Shown piece by piece: positions 60,778 to 64,000 of a stretch of DNA of 64,000 bases (positions are counted from its first letter, which is position 1; every line of letters begins with the position of its first letter). The DNA is taken from assembly GCA_049323915.1 (NCBI GenBank), contig JBMOPC010000033.1:51629-115628 (forward strand). The letters are read 5' to 3'. Under the pieces are notes generated by a model. The model had not been told where the DNA came from and made no database searches. It saw only the letters and a program-made list of their open reading frames with translations. A program made the translations under genes and the position numbers. The stretch is from BRHc4a sp049323915 (GTDB lineage: Bacteria > Bacillota > Desulfotomaculia > Desulfotomaculales > Desulfocucumaceae).

Positions 60778-62157
60778 TTAAATTACTTCCAGATCCGGGC
60801 CTCTTTCCAGCTTCAGTTCAAAATAGCTGCGGCCTGTAATATCCCTTCCCCGGCAGTCAAAGGCTATTCCGGGAATAATTATCAGATCGGCCTTATCCCG
60901 GTATTCTTTAACGACTTCCATCATGTCCCGCACCGTCAGAAGGCCCGCGCAGCCGATAGAACCGCCGAAAAAGCGGTTTTTTACCGCCACTGGCAATACT
61001 CCCGGACCTCCGGCGGCTATTTTTTCCATCCCCACTTTAACAGCCGGGTATCCCAGCTCCGAGGTCAGCAGCACCGCTTCCGCCGCTCTGCGCCTCTTTA
61101 CAGCCCTTATAACGGATTCCGGCGTGGCCGGGTCTATATCAAAATCCATCACCAGCCCCGATGACTCATTTCTATCTTTTATGATTGAAATAAATTTTTT
61201 ACCCTGCTGCCCGGATATTTCCAACCCGGGGTTTTTCCCCGCCAGAACGGCTTTAAAGGCATCCACCCTTGAAAAAACCGTTTTCCCGTCAACACTGACT
61301 ATAACATCACCCGGGGCAATTCCCGCCCTGAAGGCGGGGGAACCGGCCACCACCCCGGTGACACGGGCTTTCAGATCCTCTATCAGCGGCGGCTCAAGAG
61401 TGACGGGAACCCCCACCTCCCACCTGATACCACCAATGAAGGAATTTAGCTGTTCCATCAGTCTCACAGGAAATCTCATTTGCGGAGGCGCCGCTGCTGT
61501 GTAGCCCGGCATGAATACCCTAACCGTTTCAGCGCCAAAGCGGTCAAAAAATTTTATTGTCCCGGTGAGATCGTCCCATCCGGTCAAATGCGGCATGGCC
61601 ACTATGCTTCCGTGGTAGGAAACCCGGTATTCACCCAGAAGGATGGCCGACTTCACTGCAATACCGGCCCGGGGATCGTCCATTAAATACCTTCTGGCCG
61701 TTACATCGGCACTGTTCAGGGAAAGTAAGACCTCCACATTTCCCAGCCCGGCCAGGAAATTCACAGTCTCTCTGTCAAGAAAGCTGCCGTTGGTTGTAAT
61801 CTTCAGCCTGGCATAAGGCATTTTTTCTCTGATAAGCGCCAATATTTCTTTTATGCGGAAATGCAAAAAGGGCTCCCCTTCCATCAGCCTGGAAACCGAC
61901 TCGCCTATAACCACCGGTTTCCGGGGGTCCATCAGGGAAAGCGCCTCATTGACCAGTTCCATGGGTATTGGAGGCATATTGAAGGATTTTACTCCGGGAG
62001 GGTTCTGTCCGTGGCTACAGAACTTGCACCGTACGTTGCAGGTCGAAATGACCGGCAATATGTTGTAAAGCGCAGCATTTTCCAGTAGTATTCCTTTTAT
62101 GAACGTTTTCGACAACTCTTGCGGAGTAATTTCACCCACAGATATAAATCCCTTCAA
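60778..62157 (-). CDS. Radical SAM protein with internal PDZ domain
   Basis: A 459-residue protein. Cluster motif C40-x3-C44-x2-C47 in 'STCNVRCKFCSHGQN', followed by 'LKITTNGSFLDRETVNFL' and 'VLLSLNSADVTARRYLM'. Residues about 265-340 form a PDZ domain ('VVAGSPAFRAGIAPGDVIVSVDGKTVFSR'). The rest is a domain of unknown role ending 'DLIIIPGIAFDCRGRDITGRSYFELKLERG'. The start may be TTG 62157 or, better spaced behind GAAGGG, GTG 62139. Target unknown. Two perfect DnaA boxes lie just upstream. Confidence 0.82.
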   Translation of the reverse strand: MKGFISVGEITPQELSKTFIKGILLENAALYNILPVISTCNVRCKFCSHGQNPPGVKSFNMPPIPMELVNEALSLMDPRKPVVIGESVSRLMEGEPFLHFRIKEILALIREKMPYARLKITTNGSFLDRETVNFLAGLGNVEVLLSLNSADVTARRYLMDDPRAGIAVKSAILLGEYRVSYHGSIVAMPHLTGWDDLTGTIKFFDRFGAETVRVFMPGYTAAAPPQMRFPVRLMEQLNSFIGGIRWEVGVPVTLEPPLIEDLKARVTGVVAGSPAFRAGIAPGDVIVSVDGKTVFSRVDAFKAVLAGKNPGLEISGQQGKKFISIIKDRNESSGLVMDFDIDPATPESVIRAVKRRRAAEAVLLTSELGYPAVKVGMEKIAAGGPGVLPVAVKNRFFGGSIGCAGLLTVRDMMEVVKEYRDKADLIIIPGIAFDCRGRDITGRSYFELKLERGPDLEVI

Positions 62158-62174
62158 TCAAGTTATTAACAGAC

Positions 62175-62192
62175 TTATCCACATTATCCACA
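62175..62192 (+). promoter_or_regulatory. Two tandem perfect DnaA boxes
   Basis: TTATCCACA occurs twice head to tail without a gap (62175-62183 and 62184-62192), 18 bases upstream of the radical SAM start. The surrounding 200 bases are AT-rich. No replication gene is near, so this is a DnaA-binding spot and not an obvious origin. Confidence 0.7.
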
Positions 62193-62368
62193 GAAAAAGT
62201 ATTTATCTGTCGGCGAAAATAAGATTTAACCACCAGCGCGAATCCCTTGCAAAGCTACACAAACAGTGGCTTTGACGCCTGTTTGACAGTTTTTTTTGTC
62301 ACTGCCGGCGGTTAGACCATACTGTTGATATTGTTGAATATACTTAACAAACTAAAATTTCTAAAATA

Positions 62369-63388
62369 TCAATCACAGTACTGTTCCAACTCCAGACCGG
62401 GCACCGCATTGAGCGTCAGGCCGGAAAAATCCCCTCTTAAGTACCTGTAATAGGCCGCACAGGCAATCATTGCCGCATTGTCGGTGCAAAGCGACAATGG
62501 CGGGCACACCAGCCGGAAGCCGTACCCGGAGGCTCTTTCCGCCATGCTGGAGCGCAAGAGCCGGTTGGCGGCCACACCCCCGGCCAGCAGCAGCGTTTTG
62601 GCCCCGTGCTGTTCGGCGGCATCCATTGTTTTATGCACAAGCACGTCCACCACGGCCTGCTGAAAGCTGGCCGCCAGGTCGGCCCCGTTAACCTCCTCAC
62701 CCCTCTGGGAGGCCCTGTGAAGGTAATTTATCACCGCCGATTTAAGCCCGCTGAAACTGAAGTCAAGGCTTCCCTCCTCCAGATAGGCCCGCGGCAGTTG
62801 AACCGCGTTTCCATCGCCGCCGCAGGCCAGACTGTCAACAAGGGGGCCGCCGGGATATCCCAGTCCCAGTGCCCTGGCCACCTTGTCAAAGGCCTCCCCT
62901 GCCGCGTCATCCCTTGTCCGGCCCACCACCCGGTAGCATCCGTGCCCGTTCATCACCGCCAGGTCGGTATGGCCACCGCTCACCACAAGGCACACCAGGG
63001 GAAACTGCAGATGGGGGTCCACCAGGAAATTGGCGTAAATGTGTCCCTCCAGGTGGTTGACGGCTATTAGCGGTATGTCCAGGGCGTAGGCCATGGCCTT
63101 TGCCGCCGAGACTCCCACCAGCAGCGCCCCCACCAGTCCCGGCCCGTGAGTCGCGGCCACGGCATCCAGGGAGTGAAAATCAATCCCGGCCGTGTCAAGG
63201 GCCTCCCTGATTACCCCGTTTATAAGCTCCAAATGCTTGCGGGAGGCAACCTCCGGTACAACGCCGCCGAATTTTCTGTGAACATCGATCTGGGAGGACA
63301 CAATGTTGGAAAGAACTTCAACCCCGTCCCTGACCACCGCCACCGAGGTCTCATCACAGGAAGTTTCAATTGCCATTATTAATGCCAT
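62369..63388 (-). CDS. tsaD: TsaD, tRNA N6-threonylcarbamoyladenosine transferase
   Basis: A 339-residue protein of the Kae1/TsaD/YgjD family. 'MAIETSCDETSVAVVRDG' start, metal-binding His pair in 'VNHLEGHIYANF', 'VSGGHTDLAVM', 'YPGGPLVDSLA', 'FSFSGLKSAVINYL' and 'GGVAANRLLRSSMAERA'. It transfers the threonylcarbamoyl group to A37 of ANN-decoding tRNAs with TsaB and TsaE (not in window). Confidence 0.97.
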   Translation of the reverse strand: MALIMAIETSCDETSVAVVRDGVEVLSNIVSSQIDVHRKFGGVVPEVASRKHLELINGVIREALDTAGIDFHSLDAVAATHGPGLVGALLVGVSAAKAMAYALDIPLIAVNHLEGHIYANFLVDPHLQFPLVCLVVSGGHTDLAVMNGHGCYRVVGRTRDDAAGEAFDKVARALGLGYPGGPLVDSLACGGDGNAVQLPRAYLEEGSLDFSFSGLKSAVINYLHRASQRGEEVNGADLAASFQQAVVDVLVHKTMDAAEQHGAKTLLLAGGVAANRLLRSSMAERASGYGFRLVCPPLSLCTDNAAMIACAAYYRYLRGDFSGLTLNAVPGLELEQYCD

Positions 63389-63526
63389 AATATCACCCGT
63401 TTAATATTTCTATCCTGTCAAATACAGTTATTATACCCTAACCCGGCATAGCCGGAACCAATAGGATCTTATTAAACCCATGTCGAATTACTGTGCAATC
63501 ATAACAGCGACGCGGGGGAATGTACG

Positions 63527-64000
63527 ATGTTACTTACCGAGCGTTACAAAGACAAGATTGACGGAGTACTGGCATGCTACGATCGGATTGTGATCCATGG
63601 CAATATTCCAGTGCTTTGTTTCGACGGCGGTATGACATCGTACTTATATCAAAACAACATCAAAATCTTTGACTACCCAGATTGGGCCAACGCGTTGCGC
63701 GAAGAACTTCGCGAGCATGCCGAACGGATAGCCAAGGAAAACCGACTGGAGGTTGAATTTATACGTAAGATCGACGCCTTCCGAAAGGACGACCGTATCC
63801 AATCGATCATCAAGGAGCGTGGGGCTCACCCGGGTCTGGTCCACATCTTTTCGGCCATGGAGACGTGCACCAGTTACAAACCATGGCATGACAAGCAAAC
63901 GGGTAAAACGTTCGTGAAAACGGACTCCGGAAAATGCCTGCATTACTACTTTTACTTCATTGATCCGGACTTCGGGCTCTGTTATCTTCGTGTCCCCACG
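63527..64000 (+). mobile_element. Start of a repetitive mobile-type gene (cut by window end)
   Basis: ATG 63527 behind GGGGGA opens a frame that remains open to the last base (158 codons). It reads 'LLTERYKDKIDGVLACYDRIVIHGNIP', 'GMTSYLYQNNIKIFDYPDWA', 'FRKDDRIQSIIKERGAHPGLVHIFSAMETC' and 'GKCLHYYFYFIDPDFGLCYLRVP'. I recall this family as present in many copies per genome in several phyla, which suggests a mobile element, but I do not know a proven activity. Base use (many CGA/CGT arginine codons) differs from the neighbours. Confidence 0.6.

Noticed and set aside
62158..62368. The DnaA-box region as the chromosome origin
   Set aside because: Only two boxes and no dnaA, dnaN, gidA or rnpA gene is near; one regulatory or titration site is the safer reading.

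Overview
The window looks like part of the chromosome of an anaerobic, spore-forming Firmicute of the Peptococcaceae (Pelotomaculum/Desulfotomaculum-like). This is inferred from gene content and protein style, not from a database match. The supporting signs are strong AGGAGG ribosome sites with many TTG/GTG starts, a YyaC-type sporulation protein, a HrcA/CIRCE-controlled groESL operon, a CtsR-type box in front of dnaK, secreted proteins with copper-amine-oxidase-type 'stalk' domains, and a large molybdenum/selenium formate dehydrogenase locus.

Region 1 (1-15.6 kb) is the right part of a prophage. From the left come the end of a major capsid protein, a head-tail adaptor, a nozzle-like protein, fibre-like proteins, a secreted zincin-like protein, two probable internal/ejection proteins (the second a 1246-residue polyvalent protein), a lysis group (holin-like, amidase, holin-like) and an odd SLH-domain serine protease. 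A strong terminator follows. Next are minus-strand small regulators, three copies of a 28-base palindromic site, and a divergent pair of XRE repressors around an operator. No integrase is in the window. The prophage stops just short of the 3' end of a tRNA-Leu gene, a plausible attachment site.

Region 2 (15.7-23.5 kb) starts with a tRNA cluster (His, Gln, Lys, Leu, minus strand) and a DnaC/DnaI-like ATPase. A graveyard of broken genes follows: a PAS-GGDEF-HD-GYP protein with two internal losses, a CopZ-like protein, a frameshifted conserved protein, a CAP-domain protein with an in-frame TAG and internal loss, and a PAP2 phosphatase fragment. Intact small genes lie between them. A threonine aldolase relic at 35.6 kb, with frameshifts and a lost PLP lysine, shows the same kind of decay.

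Region 3 (23.7-45.3 kb) is housekeeping: an archaeal-type thymidylate-synthase-like protein, a polar amino-acid ABC transporter, a DMT exporter, a CheY-like regulator, the operon dnaK-grpE-(CbpA-like J protein)-cbpM-clpB, a seven-repeat propeller surface protein, tRNA-Thr with a decayed partial copy 0.9 kb away, MGMT, cysK and groES-groEL.

Region 4 (45.5-58 kb) is a formate dehydrogenase locus. NuoE-like, NuoF-like and FeS-subunit genes lead into a selenocysteine-containing catalytic subunit whose TGA splits it into two apparent reading frames. Around it stand mogA, fdhD, two moeA-type genes (one fused to a periplasmic-binding-like domain), mobA and mobB for molybdenum cofactor supply and sulfuration.

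Region 5 (58-64 kb) holds 5-formyl-THF cyclo-ligase, a tandem ACT protein with a phenylacetate-CoA ligase, a radical SAM-PDZ protein with two perfect DnaA boxes upstream, tsaD, and the start of a gene from what I recall as a repetitive mobile family, cut by the window end.
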